Source: Gnetum montanum (taxonomy: Eukaryota > Streptophyta > Gnetopsida > Gnetales > Gnetaceae). Taken from it: DNA of 64,000 bases. The translations under genes and the position numbers were made by a program. Shown here in pieces: positions 11,041 through 22,367 of the stretch (positions are counted from its first letter, which is position 1; the number at the start of each line of letters is the position of its first letter). Below the pieces are notes generated by a model that was not told the DNA's origin, did not search any database, and saw only the letters and a list, made by a program, of their open reading frames with translations. Location of the stretch: the NCBI GenBank assembly GCA_015680685.1, contig MNCI01012713.1, positions 251,821-315,820 of the forward strand, written 5' to 3'.

Positions 11041-12752
11041 TAGGGATTGGTCTTGATTTCATTATGAAAAAATACTAGGGGTGTTAACTTCTCCTTCCTT
11101 TGTGAAGGAGAAACCATTACTACATGGATGGATTCCTTGCTAGCCAGGATGTCTTCACTAATGGTGATGGAGGCTAACATCTTGAATAGCACTTCACAAT
11201 ATGTAGTGGAAGTCATAATCAGGTCATACAAGCTCAAAGCTGTATTTTTATATTTGAAGAACTATTTAACCTATTCTATTGCACTGAGGAAGTTTTTATC
11301 ATTGGTCATGGACTATTTAACCTATTCTGCTGCACTATGAACTTGAACCTTAGGTTGTTGTTATTGGGATCTCTCCTCTTTCTTCTAGCTTTGGATTTTA
11401 GGATCTTTCTATGGCTTGCTAGTTGAGCTAGGTTGGATAGAGGAGGTCATGGGTATAGATGATATGGGAGTGGTCTTTTCTAGGCCCACTTTCTTCCATG
11501 CCTCAATCTACTTATCACCCTTGTTGTTAGGCTTTTTCTTATGCTTATTCCTCTACTTGATTAAGAATTTTTGGTTGTTATTAGTTGTCTTGAAGGAATA
11601 AGCTATGGCATTAGCCATCACGAAAGGCTGTTGTTTAGTTGTTGGGGCTACCTAGGCTATAATGAGGTGGGACATCCTGATGACAAAAGGTTCCCTAGAA
11701 GGCATTCGTGATGGTACTCTCACAACAAAGGGGGATATTGAGTTGGTGGAAGCTAAGGAAGCCCTTTCATCATAAGGGGAGACCTGAATCATAGATGGTT
11801 CCTTTGTAGGTATCTAATTGTCAAGTATTTTAAATGTTGATATAATGTATGTGTCATTGTTAACATTCAATGGGTCCTTATACACCTACATCAATTAGTT
11901 CTATGGTTAAATAGGGTTGGATGCATCTAGAAGTAGCTCTTCCCTATCTATCATCTTCTGTAGGTCATCCTTTAGCACAAGATAGAAATCTATGTCATGA
12001 CTAGGAAGTTGATGATAGTGGCAAAAGAGGTCTAAGTTAAAGTATTTAGAAAACTATGGATCATTCTTTGTTTCTTGAGTGGGATATTTAGCTATCTCAC
12101 ATAGCCTATCATGCTTCTTTTAGGAAGCTTAGGTCATTTGCTTGTATTAAATGTGCCCAATATTCAATAGTTGGTCTAGTACCTCAAATGGTTTTAACAA
12201 TAGCCTAGAATATTTGGACCTATCCTTCCTTTCAAAGTTTGGTTTAATTGTTATTGATGCAGTGGTCGTAGAGGTTGATGGTTGGTTATCTCGGTTACTA
12301 GTAGTGGCCTTAGGTGGATTGGTCCTTGGCCCCTAGTTAGTTGTTTTGGCCTCTTTGGTTACTATTGCTATATTTTGTTTACTTCTCTTTTTGTCCCTTT
12401 GTGTGTGTGTTGATTTTTGTATACCACGTAGGCTAGGTCATGACCAACCTCCATAGCATCCTCTATGTTCTTGGTTTGGGAGAATGCTTGACTAAGTGTT
12501 CATGGATCAAGATAATATAGCTTGGATTTAATGAAATATTTGAATACCCCCTTGAGCATAGCCAAAATTTTGATTTCACCTATAGGCTCTAGTATCTCAT
12601 TGAGTAGATCATTCCACCATTGGATGAACTTCTGCACTAGCTTAAGGAATCCTTACTTGACCTTCATTAGTTAGTCAAGTGTAGTATCAGGCTTCAAGTT
12701 GTACTTGAAGCAATTAATGAATTGGGCTATGAGGTCTTCAAGGGAGGATATG
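11041..12752 (-). pseudogene. E1 gag, C-terminal half
   Basis: The minus-strand translation near 12740-12420 has the Ty3-type gag core: F-I-x-W-W-N-D-L-L-N-E, then a helix with A-M-L-K-G and a segment about D-A-M-E-V-G-H-D-L-A. It is homologous to E2 gag 35430-33700. Stops and shifts are frequent. The frame is cut at 12752 by the E2 insertion and resumes at 38887. Plus-strand open frames here (for example 11416-11601 and 12151-12336) are shadows of this reading. Confidence 0.7.
12748..12752. repeat. Target-site duplication of E2, left copy (ATATG)
   Basis: ATATG directly abuts the outer end of the E2 3' LTR. The identical pentamer abuts the outer end of the E2 5' LTR at 38887-38891. Five-base duplications are the norm for Ty3/gypsy insertion. 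Confidence 0.85.
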
Positions 12753-13828
12753 TGTAGCAACCAAAAATCTCAATTGCTAGAAGTCCAAGAGTTCTCACTC
12801 ATAGATATCCTTAACCACAAATCCCCAAGGCCTTTGAGAAAAATGGAATTTAGGATGCCTTGGACAGTCTAGTAGATTGGCAAGGAACTTAGGAGGGTGT
12901 AAAATGGGGTTGTGAAAAATGTAAAATTTGCATATCTAAAAACTCAAACAAATACAAATTTCACATAAAATGAAACTATAAACTTTATTAAATAATTAAA
13001 GAATGAGTTCATAGATGTGTACAAAAGTGCCCATAGGAAAGCAAAGGAGGGTTCACTTGGGTGGGGGTTCCAAGTTTGGTATAGCTGATAGAATCCACTT
13101 CACAATATGGATGCTTAACCACTCTCAATGTTGTCAAACCTTCTCTACTGCTACTAAAAATATACAACATTGATCACTACTAGGGTAGAGAAATCTGAAG
13201 GATTGAAGTTGGAAAAATGCTCCATGCTAAGACTTTGGGATCCAAAGAGGCAATGTTGATATCCAAAGCTCACAAATCCCAAGGAGGCTAATAGGAGTAA
13301 CAAGGCTACAATGGTTCTATGCTAGCAAGCCCCAATAATCTATGTTTCTATTAGGTAGAAAAAGCTCTTGAATGCCCAAAATTTCAAATACTTAGAAATT
13401 CCAAAGTGTGAAACCTTGAAATAGTGTGGGTGTTTGATTTTTATAGGTCCCTAGCCATGATTTGAACTGTTAATGGCCAACATATTGGATTGCAAATTGG
13501 CTACAAATTGTTGTAAATTCCTACCATGTCTAAGGATGTAGGTGCCCAAAATCCAAGGGGGTTACCATAGATGTAAAGTGTCATACCCCCATGGCCATTT
13601 TTTTTACCAAAAATAATAACAAGGGTGCACCTTCCATGTTGGCTTTGCTCCTTCCACGCTGGGTATTCAGCCTTCCATGCTAGCATTGTAGGGTTCTTGC
13701 TAGAGTTGACATGACATCAAAATTTTAGTCATGTTGGTTCTATGTTGGGGAGGAGGTGTCAAAGTTGGGGTGGGGGGATAAAATATTAACTCTAGGGTTA
13801 AAGGTCAAATCCTTTTATGCTAAGTATC

Positions 13829-13874
<46 letters not shown>

Positions 13875-14285
13875 TTCTACATTAGGGGTAGGTGAGATCC
13901 ACTAGGTTTGATGCTTCTACACTGGGAGTAGATGACCCACACCCCTCCAGACTAGGGTAGGTAAGGTTTGCCTCCTTACTAGTGTTTCCAATGTAGAAAA
14001 TTATATACACCCCATTAAACTCATCAAATTGCCATTTTTGTCATCCCAAACGACATTTTTAACCCTTTCCCCTCTCCCCAAGTCCAAATATAGATACTAT
14101 GTGACTCTTTTCACTTAGGAAATGAGGCTTTGGCCACTTATGAGGCATGTATCAATCCAAAAAATATGAAACATGTGATATTATCCCTCATGGGTTACAA
14201 CTTTCACACTTATAATGAGGTTTTGCCTCAGGTTTCATGGTATGGGATTACAAAGGTTACAACATGGAAATTTTGTGGTGTTTCA
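12753..14285 (-). mobile_element. 3' LTR of E2
   Basis: About 1,533 bp. On the minus strand it starts TGAAACACC and ends TTGCTACA. It aligns with the E2 5' LTR, the E1 LTR and the E0 LTR. U3 carries several lines of the type cttccatgctgggggtaggtga (13620-13690 and 13873-13980). A run of 44 C interrupts one of them. The TATA-like motif is on the minus strand near 13440. Target duplication follows at 12748-12752. Confidence 0.85.
13829..13872. repeat. Homopolymer of 44 C
   Basis: An uninterrupted C run in the E2 3' LTR. The equivalent place in the E2 5' LTR (about 38448) has five C, and the E1 LTR (about 41880) has about four. It is either a local expansion or a sequencing/assembly artefact. 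On the minus strand it is G44, which could form G-quadruplex structures. Confidence 0.95.
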
Positions 14286-15490
14286 TTGGCTTCTCCTTAT
14301 TGGTGTCTATAGGATTGACCCAAGAGGCATTAACATATTATACAAAACACCACCATAGGTCCACCACCAATGTTCCCTCTTCACACTTGATCCAATCATG
14401 CTGAACCATGCCAAAGAGAACTTATGATGATGAAATAAAGCTATGATGGGATGGTGGTAATGGTCATTAGGGAGATGGTCATGGAGGCTCACAATGCATT
14501 CAAAGTGTTTACATCATGGCTATAGCATGACACTAGCATGTTTTAAAGTGTTGGTCACTCAACAAGTGTATTTGAGGACCCAATCACTCGACTTCAAGAT
14601 TTATTTAGCCATTGGGCTTTTCCACTTCAATGGCCATTAGGATTCTTGGTGATTTGCTTTCCTTTGTATGTGTATTTTTATTTGTAGGGGTGAAACCTTC
14701 ATTAGTTCTCATTGCCAAGGCTAATTTAATATGGTTTTTCCATTAAATGAGTTGCATTACACTCAATGAACTTGGTTTTCCCATTGAACTAGTTGTGTTA
14801 AATAGACTTAATTATTTTTCCATTGAATGAGTTATGTTACATTCAAGTGGACTTGAAAATGGAACATGATGAAGAGATATCATATGGCTATAGTGCATGA
14901 GTGGCAAATATAGGTCAACATTATTGCTCAAGGTATGGAAGGTCATACTTAGGCTATGGGGTTGGGCTCAAGGAGTGGTGCTAGATGGAGGACAATGGTA
15001 CAAGCACTCTTGACAAAGCAAAATAAACTCACCAAATATTACACATCAAGGTCACATAGTGGGTTACTACCATAATGAGTTGCACCCTTACGATGGCCCC
15101 AAGTTTCATCCTACAAATAAAAATCCAAAGGACAAGAAAACCAAGTAAATTAAGCATGTTATAACATTACAACACATGTAGGCCACATAGAATGAAAAAA
15201 CCAAGCTACCCAAGTTACTAATGTTACCAATTCAAGGTCTTGATGGGCCATGGTACTAGTTTAAGGCCATGGCAGGCCATGATGCTAGTTTAAAGTCATA
15301 GCAGACCATGGTGTTAGTTTAAGACCTTGGTAGGCCGTGGTGCTAGTTTAAGGCCTTAGTATCTCGTGGTGCTAGTTTGAGACCTCAGCATGTCATGGTT
15401 GCACTAGTTTTAGGCCCTGGTAGACCATGGAAAGTAACCTCACTTGTTTAATGGTTGTTGATGTCATGGCTACTGTAGGTTACTTGTAGG
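14286..15490 (-). other. E2 spacer between integrase and 3' LTR
   Basis: No coding sequence is recognised. The end nearest the LTR (about 14287-14300, read on the minus strand as ataaggagaag) is the probable polypurine tract. Positions 14690-14870 hold three loose copies of a segment of the type ttccattgaatgagttgtgtta. Positions 15225-15430 hold about six copies of the roughly 33-bp module-border unit (ggccatggtgctagtttaagg type). The same unit stands before the E0 3' LTR. Confidence 0.55.
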
Positions 15491-16870
15491 TCACATATAA
15501 TAAGAATTTAGATAGGAATGATTGACCAAATTGACCAAATTAACCAAATCATTTCCATCCATGTTCACTATCCTAAATGCTCTGTTACCATAGGCTCTGG
15601 TAACAAGGAAGGATTTTTTCCATTTAGCTAAGAATTTATCTGCATGCTTGTAGATGACTTTGAGGACTAGGTCACCTTCTTTGATCTTACACTTGGTCAA
15701 GTTATGGTGGTGCTACTATTTCTACATTTCTTGATATTTCTCAACATGAGTAAGCACTTGTATACATTGCTCCTCCATTAAGTATGGGTCTACCATCTAC
15801 AACTCCTTGCTTTATTTGTTATTGATGAAGTTAGTCAGGGCTACCCAAAGTGATGGTATAAGCAATTCAAGAGTTAAAGCAACTTCAAAATCATAAATCA
15901 AGCTATAAGGTGTTACAATAGTTTCCATACAGTAAGTTGTATGATAGGCATAAAGTGCATGTACAAGCCGCTCATGCCATTTGCACTTGCTACCGTTGAG
16001 CATCTCCTTGAGCAAGTTGATGATGGCCTTATTGCCTGCTTCTACTTCTTCATTGACTTGAGGGTAGTACGGCGATGAGAAAGAATGCTTAATGCCTAGG
16101 TCATGATAGAAATCCTTTGTTTCTTGGCTACTAAATTATGGCCCATTATTTATAACTATGGTCATGGATATGCCAAAATGAGTTACAATGTTTTCAAGGA
16201 TGAATTTACAAACTTGTTTAGATGAAGTTTTCCTTATGGGAATAGGTTTAACCCACTTAGTAAAGTATTTGGTTGCAATGATGATGAAGCTTCCTTCCGA
16301 AGACTTGGACATTATAGGTCCAATGATATTCAACCCCCATCATTGAAATAGCCAAGTTATCTAAGTCATATGTAACTTAATTGATGGTACATGTATAAGG
16401 TTGTTATGCCATTGGAATGTGTCATAGTTCTTAACCTTCTATAGGCAATCACTTTTCATACAAGCCTAGTAGTATCCTAACCGCCTAATCTTAGCAGTCA
16501 TGTCTCTAGGTCCTATATGTCCCCCACAAACACCCTCATGAACCTACTCTAGGATTTTTCTAGCTACAATACACTTCAACAATACACCATCATAGGACCA
16601 TCGACATAATTTGTTATCTCCTACAATGACATACTACTTCAATTTTTTGGGTACAATGTTCTTTTGAGTAGTAGTTAAGCCTTGTGAGGATTCACCATGC
16701 ATAAGGTAAAATTTGATATCATCATACCACTCCTTGGTAGGAGCAATATGAACTACGTCCACAAAGGCATCCTCAGTGCTCTATGTGATGGGAATAGCAT
16801 AGTCCATAATTCATGTGGACAACTTAGTAAACACATCTAGTGTCATACTAAGGGCTAATGTTGCGATTGC
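15491..16870 (-). pseudogene. E2 integrase (inactive)
   Basis: Reading on the minus strand: an H2C2-type zinc-binding region near 16560-16440 (H-E-G-V-C-G-G-H-I-G then C-M-K-S-D-C, with the last cysteine pair disturbed); then the DDE core from about 16333, with a conserved T-K-Y-F-T-K-W segment and S-S-P-Y-Y-P-Q near 16070; then the C-terminal region to 15491 (K-I-K-E-G-D-L-V-L-K, A-Y-G-N-R-A-F-R-I). The first two catalytic aspartates appear changed to asparagine: L-N-I-I-G-P-I for D-I-I-G-P, and I-N-N-G-P for D-N-G-P. The glutamate helix (E-A-G-N-K-A-I) is kept. Several stops interrupt it. It cannot encode active integrase. Confidence 0.85.
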
Positions 16871-16879
16871 ATCAGCTAT

Positions 16880-17316
16880 GGCATTCTCATTTCAAGATAT
16901 GTGTTGGATATCAACATCTATAAATTACTATAATAATAACTTTCCTAGGTCACAATATGCTTGTAAATGTTTGTATTTACATGCATAAACCTTGGTTACT
17001 TGGTTAAACATAAGTTATGAATAGCATTTGATTGTTAACCACTTGATTCCTAGATCATGAGCTACCATCATCCCTCTTATCAAACCCTCATACTCTACTA
17101 TGTTGTTGGTACATGGACACTTAAAATGATAGGCAAAGGATCAATTTCACCATATGGAAATATTACAATGGTAGTGGGACTAGCCCCATGGGTAATTAAA
17201 GCTTCATCAAAGTGCCTGACTAACTCATAACCCTCAAGCACTTGGCTAATGGTGTTGATATCCTCATCAGGGAACTCAAGATCTATGGCTACTTGGTCAT
17301 CAATAGGTGATACCAT
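16880..17316 (-). pseudogene. E2 archaeal-type RNase H (Tat-lineage hallmark)
   Basis: The minus-strand frame shows a second RNase H between the RT-RNase H and integrase: H-F-D-E-A (catalytic D), G-A-S-P then I-F-P-Y-G-E-I, T-N-N-I-V-E-Y-E-G-L-I near 17100 (second acidic site), a K-C-Y-S-x-L-M-F-N-Q-V strand (the usual D-S is Y-S here), and a C-terminal E-N-A-I-A-D-A-I-A-T-L-A. Plant Tat elements (Ogre, Retand, Grande and relatives) carry this extra domain; other gypsy lineages mostly do not. It is interrupted near 17100 by a frameshift and by stops. Confidence 0.8.
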
Positions 17317-18960
17317 GAGTTGTACGACTATAGCTTGATCTTTTGTTAAGGATTGTGAGATGTAATTAAGGTTAAGCTACATGGTTATGGATTTCAATCA
17401 GACTATACAACTACTTTCATAGATGTTGGTCGTTATGGCTCTAAGTACATTATCTTTGCAAATGATGTTGACTTGGCTTTTAAGAGGTAGTCTCTTTATT
17501 TCTTCAATGAGAATACTAATGCTAGAAAATACTTCTTCATTTTATTGTATCAGGTCTCATGGAAAACTAATGCATGGATAAGGTAGTACATTGGCATCTC
17601 TACTCCATCATCATGTTTTTGAGAGAGTAGAGAGGTAATGGATGTGTCAAAGATAGAAAGGTAGATGTAAAATGGTTTACCCTCTTATGGAGGATAGACT
17701 ATCAGTAGTTTTTCTAACTCTTGCTTAATGTTTTCAAAGGCCTCTTGGCATTGAGCCATCCACTCATAGTGAACTCCTTTCTTAAGAAAGTATTACATGG
17801 GTTGTAACTTATCTATAAGTCTAGTGATAAACCTATAGATAAATTACAATCTACCTTGTAATCCCTAAATCTTCTTAAGATTAGCAAATGTAGATAATTT
17901 GGATATGGCCTTAACCTTATTAGAATCAACACATATCCCTACTTTAGATAGTACAAAGCCAGGAATCTTAACAATCTTAACATTGAGGATACACTTCTTC
18001 AAATTAAGCCTAAGCTCATACTTGAGGCATTGTTTAAGCATAATATCTAGGTCATTAACATAGTCGTTGGTCACTTTGGACTTAATAGTTATATCATCCA
18101 CATAACTATTTAGCAAACCTAGCATGTAATCGCTAAAGATATAGATCATGGCTATCTGGTAAGTCGCTCCTACATTCTTAAGGCCAAAGGACATCATAGT
18201 ATAGCAAAAGGTACCCAAAGGGGTCATGAAGATCATGCTAAATTGATGATCTAAGTTGATCCTAATTTGGTTGTATCCCAGGAATCCATCCATAAAGGAC
18301 AACAAGGCATGTTTGGTCATAGTATCAATAAGTTGATCAATACTAGGTAGAGGGAATTCATCCTTGATAGCCACTTTATTTAGGTCTCAGAAATCAATGA
18401 AAATATGGATACTCCCATTCTTCTTGGGGACTAACACTATGTTGGACATCCATTCTACATAGTCACTAGCTCAGATGAAACCTGCTTGTTAGAGTTTTAA
18501 GATCTCATCATGAACTACTAAGGCCAAATTAGGTCTAATCTTGATTACTTTTTATTTAATTTTTCTAATGCTATGGTCTAGTATGATGTGCTAGACTAAA
18601 CATGGATCTAGACCTAGCAAATCCTCATATGATCAAGCAAAGGCCTTAATGTTGTCCTGTAAGACTTTGATGATGTCTTAAGCTTGTCAAGGTTCTAGTG
18701 ATGAACTTGGTTTAAGGGTTTTCTCCTCACCACTGTGTGTTGTGACAGGAACCTCAACTAGAGAGTCTTTAGTTATGTCACTAGCCTCAAGGTCAAGTAT
18801 CTTAGCTAGGTTTTTAAGCCATTCTAAGGATTTTTTTATAGAGGCTATGTGGTCAACAAGACTCTTGGGCTCAAGATCTAAGTAATCAGGGTCGATACAC
18901 TATTTAGCATCATTGTGGGATCCATGTAGTTACAACAGCTAACTAATCTACCTCTAGGTA
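17317..18960 (-). pseudogene. E2 reverse transcriptase and gypsy RNase H
   Basis: The best open stretch is 17865-18374 (169 aa): K-D-E-F-P-L-P-S-I-D-Q-L-I-D, S-F-M-D-G-F-L-G-Y-N-Q-I, T-P-L-G-T-F-C-Y then M-S-F-G-L-K-N-V-G-A-T-Y-Q, the catalytic Y-V-D-D followed by I-T-I-K-S-K, and L-N-L-K-K-C. Upstream (to about 18960) is the usual linker region, with a G-F-I-like motif before RT. Downstream, 17860-17390, is the gypsy RNase H (Y-N-K-M-K-K-Y-F-L-A-L-V-F then R-D-Y-L-L). Stops lie outside the 169-aa piece. RT starts as its own frame, about 7-9 kb from the protease in an uninterrupted element. Confidence 0.85.
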
Positions 18961-19916
18961 CTCATACTTTAATCATGAATGTTAGCCAAAAGCATATTAA
19001 GTGGCACATAGGTAAAAGTAAATAAACAATGCTAAATTACTATAAAAGTATATAAATACATGCTATTCTAATGCAAACAAGGTCATCCAAGGCTACAAAT
19101 AGAGTAAAACAAGTAAACAAAGTGTAATAAGGATCAAATAAAGGTCAAAAAAAAGGAAGTACAAAAAATAAGGCTACAAATGGTCAACAAAGATTACAAT
19201 TTTGCCAGTTTTAGGGCTTAACAGGATATGATGCTAGTTTAAGGTTATAGAGAGCCATGGTCACATGGTGTCAAATGGTGGTTAGGAAAGGTTGAACCCC
19301 ACCAGCCAATATCAATCAAATGCTAAACAAGACCATACAGGTCTATAATAAAGATAAAAAGTGAAATAAAAGTATTATCAAGGCTAAATAATGCTAATAA
19401 TGCATAATAGGTCATGATGATCATAAAGCAAGGCTGAAATAAGACAAAGTAGGACACACATGATGAATATTGGTTAAAACATGATAAAAAGGGTTAAATT
19501 TCACCAGTTTTAGGCCTTAGCAACCCATATCTTAAGACTACAAGGCTATTGGATAATGTTTGGCATCAACAGAGGTTGTTTCTAGGATGTTTGAACTAAG
19601 AAAGCAAAGATTTTAAAGTTTCCATGTTGGACCCCCTTATTTCTACATTATCTAGCATGGAAGGGATGACCCTAAGCATGGATGAAACATCTAGAAAGTT
19701 TCCCAAGCTAGCTTTTGCTAGTTTTGACTCCTAGTGGCTTACATGTCATTGTAGTCAATTGGGAAATGGAATGGGCTATTTTTGGCATCAATTTCAACCT
19801 CTAAGACCCATCTTTCAAACCTAAAAGTATCTTCCATAAGATTTCCACATTGGCCAGCATGGAGCCAATGTGGAGACCAAGGAAAACATGTTCAAATATT
19901 TAAACAAGGTAAAATG
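18961..19916. repeat. E2 array remnant and module-border repeats
   Basis: 19205-19275 carries the roughly 33-bp border unit; a further gttttaggcctt-type copy lies near 19505. 19622-19660 and 19843-19873 are two palindromic units of the tandem array. E3 has 15 units at the matching place. Homology to E3 stops near 19910-19920, where foreign sequence begins, so most of the E2 array and about 450 bp beyond it have been lost or replaced. Confidence 0.65.
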
Positions 19917-20238
19917 ACACGAGTTAACACTTCACAATAAAGCTATCCCAAATTCAATATCTATGAATTGTTCAAACTTCCAAGGCTCAAATAAGCAATT
20001 TCTTCAAAACAATCCTACTATGCTACCAAAAAATTGCTACGTAAACTAAAATGTACGAGATTTCATTTTGGATAGATAATGGATGTCAACAATTGCATTC
20101 AATAGAACCTTCAAAAGACTTGACAATTTCTGATTGAAATACCACGGAGAATCACTTTAAAGATAAAAAGAAGCTATTCTGGTCCCATCAAAATACCAAA
20201 GATTTTCTGAACCCTCTTGACTATTGAATCGTTCAATG

Positions 20239-20565
20239 GCATGACTACAAGCAGAGGCCCTCTTACAATGATCTCAATAGCAGTTCTTATACATTTTACA
20301 ATAACAAAATTTACTACTAACATGCTCTTAAGGCTTTTAAAAATAAATTCTTCTATGGAAAAATTTTAATAGAAAATTTCAATCGTACAACAAGAACAAT
20401 AAGAGAAATCTAAAAATCCCAAAATTACTTGCCAAGGATGATACTATCTAAACCACTAGCTAAACAATTTGAACAAAACAAAAATAAAAAACATCACTCA
20501 CAGGACCATGACAAAGAGGTTGAAATATTTTCTTTAGCAAGCCATCTTACAAGCAATCATTCACA
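20239..20565. repeat. Direct repeat A (left of the gap)
   Basis: About 325 bp starting gcatgactacaag, closely matching 21473-21793 in the same orientation. Given the LTR-like sequence that follows the right copy, both copies may be U5/leader ends of minus-strand LTRs. Their position on both sides of the N run makes the local order uncertain. Confidence 0.8.
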
Positions 20566-20691
20566 CTTTCTTTTTTACAGATGCTCTTCTCCAAAGATGC
20601 AAAGTGTGTCTCCAAGTGAGAGCCCAAGTGCTAGCTAGTAGCCTTCCCAAAGTGTGATGGATCAAGTTTCTTTTCCAAAAGTGTGATGTAT

Positions 20692-21472
20692 NNNNNNNNN
20701 NNNNNNNNNNNNNNNNNNNNNNNNNNNNNNNNNNNNNNNNNNNNNNNNNNNNNNNNNNNNNNNNNNNNNNNNNNNNNNNNNNNNNNNNNNNNNNNNNNNN
20801 NNNNNNNNNNNNNNNNNNNNNNNNNNNNNNNNNNNNNNNNNNNNNNNNNNNNNNNNNNNNNNNNNNNNNNNNNNNNNNNNNNNNNNNNNNNNNNNNNNNN
20901 NNNNNNNNNNNNNNNNNNNNNNNNNNNNNNNNNNNNNNNNNNNNNNNNNNNNNNNNNNNNNNNNNNNNNNNNNNNNNNNNNNNNNNNNNNNNNNNNNNNN
21001 NNNNNNNNNNNNNNNNNNNNNNNNNNNNNNNNNNNNNNNNNNNNNNNNNNNNNNNNNNNNNNNNNNNNNNNNNNNNNNNNNNNNNNNNNNNNNNNNNNNN
21101 NNNNNNNNNNNNNNNNNNNNNNNNNNNNNNNNNNNNNNNNNNNNNNNNNNNNNNNNNNNNNNNNNNNNNNNNNNNNNNNNNNNNNNNNNNNNNNNNNNNN
21201 NNNNNNNNNNNNNNNNNNNNNNNNNNNNNNNNNNNNNNNNNNNNNNNNNNNNNNNNNNNNNNNNNNNNNNNNNNNNNNNNNNNNNNNNNNNNNNNNNNNN
21301 NNNNNNNNNNNNNNNNNNNNNNNNNNNNNNNNNNNNNNNNNNNNNNNNNNNNNNNNNNNNNNNNNNNNNNNNNNNNNNNNNNNNNNNNNNNNNNNNNNNN
21401 NNNNNNNNNNNNNNNNNNNNNNNNNNNNNNNNNNNNNNNNNNNNNNNNNNNNNNNNNNNNNNNNNNNNNNNN
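20692..21472. other. Assembly gap (781 N)
   Basis: A run of N between two copies of the same repeat. Any open frame reading through it is meaningless. Confidence 0.99.
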
Positions 21473-22340
21473 GCATGACTACAAGTAGAGGCTCTCTTAC
21501 AACAATCCCAATAGCAGTTCCTATACGTTGCATAATAATAAAATTTACTACTAAAATGATCTTAAGGCTTTTAAACACAAGCGCTTCTATGGCAAAATTT
21601 TAATAGAAATTTCCTATCGGGCAATAAGAACAATAAGAGCAATCTAAAAATCCCAAAATTACTTGCCAAGGATGATACTATCTAAACAACTAGCTAAACA
21701 ATTTAAACAAAATAAAAATAAAACATAACTCAGAAGACCATGACAAAGAGGCTGAAATCTTTTCTTTAGCAAGCCATCTTACAAGCAATCTTCTTTACAA
21801 ATCTTCCAAGACCCCAAGTGTGATGTGTTAGACCTCAAGTGATTATGATCCCCTTTTTCTTCTTACCCCTGAAGCCTTTTTATAGGGTTCAAAGGTAGTT
21901 ACATATTCAAAAATATCTTACCTAACTTCTCTCCCGAGTAGCCCAACAAGTTAGGAGATTACTTGCCCAACAAGTTAGGAGGTTACTTGCCCAACAAGTT
22001 AGGTAAGTTACAACAATTTTGGATGGTTTAATCACCATAGAGACAAAAAGGCTACGGTTGACAAGTGTCCCATGTAGTTGCCAAGTGTCTTCATTCAGTT
22101 GCTAAGTGTTCACCATGGAGAGAAAGAAGTTGTAGTTGACAAGTGGCCTTTTTAGTTGACAAGTGGCCTTGGTGATGGTTATAACCACCATTTCAATTAA
22201 CAAGTGTTCAATTCACATGGGACTTTGAACAATTGTTGCACAATTTCCCTTTTTAAATCATAAACTATTTTATTGTTATTTACATCATAGTAGTAACTAT
22301 CATAGGAAGTTACAACTTCCATATGAATAAAATGGATAAT
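21473..22340 (-). mobile_element. LTR-like sequence (repeat A copy plus U3-like region)
   Basis: The left part is direct repeat A. To its right, on the minus strand, a strong TATA box (ctataaaaaggc, 21874-21885) is preceded by a repeat-rich U3-like region: three 24-bp units (gcccaacaagttaggaggtt type) from 21941, and about six loose copies of agttgacaagtggcctt between 22065 and 22170. Related pieces are at 24510-24720 and about 59940-60190. Family not identified; no coding part is seen with it. Confidence 0.5.
21874..21885 (-). promoter_or_regulatory. TATA box in the LTR-like region
   Basis: The minus strand reads ctataaaaaggc, close to the plant TATA consensus, between a repeat-rich upstream part and the A-type repeat. 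It suggests that minus-strand transcription would run towards the gap. Confidence 0.5.
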
Positions 22341-22367
22341 AGGCAAATGTCTTCTCTACAAATGATG

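Larger units (their letters stand above)
1983..12752 (-). mobile_element. Tat element E1, left part (array, antisense gene, protease, gag C-terminal half)
   Basis: This is the minus-strand Ty3/gypsy element into whose gag E2 was inserted. Across the E2 insertion the gag sequence ending at 12752 continues at 38887; removing E2 and one ATATG copy restores a sequence colinear with E2's own gag near 35420-35445. E1's 5' LTR is 40843-42323. On the left E1 is cut by E0 within its tandem array, so its RT-integrase part and 3' LTR lie outside the window. It is pseudogenised throughout. Confidence 0.8.

Noticed and set aside
20631-21603. Two open frames of more than 300 codons
   Set aside because: They run through the N gap and are almost entirely unknown residues.
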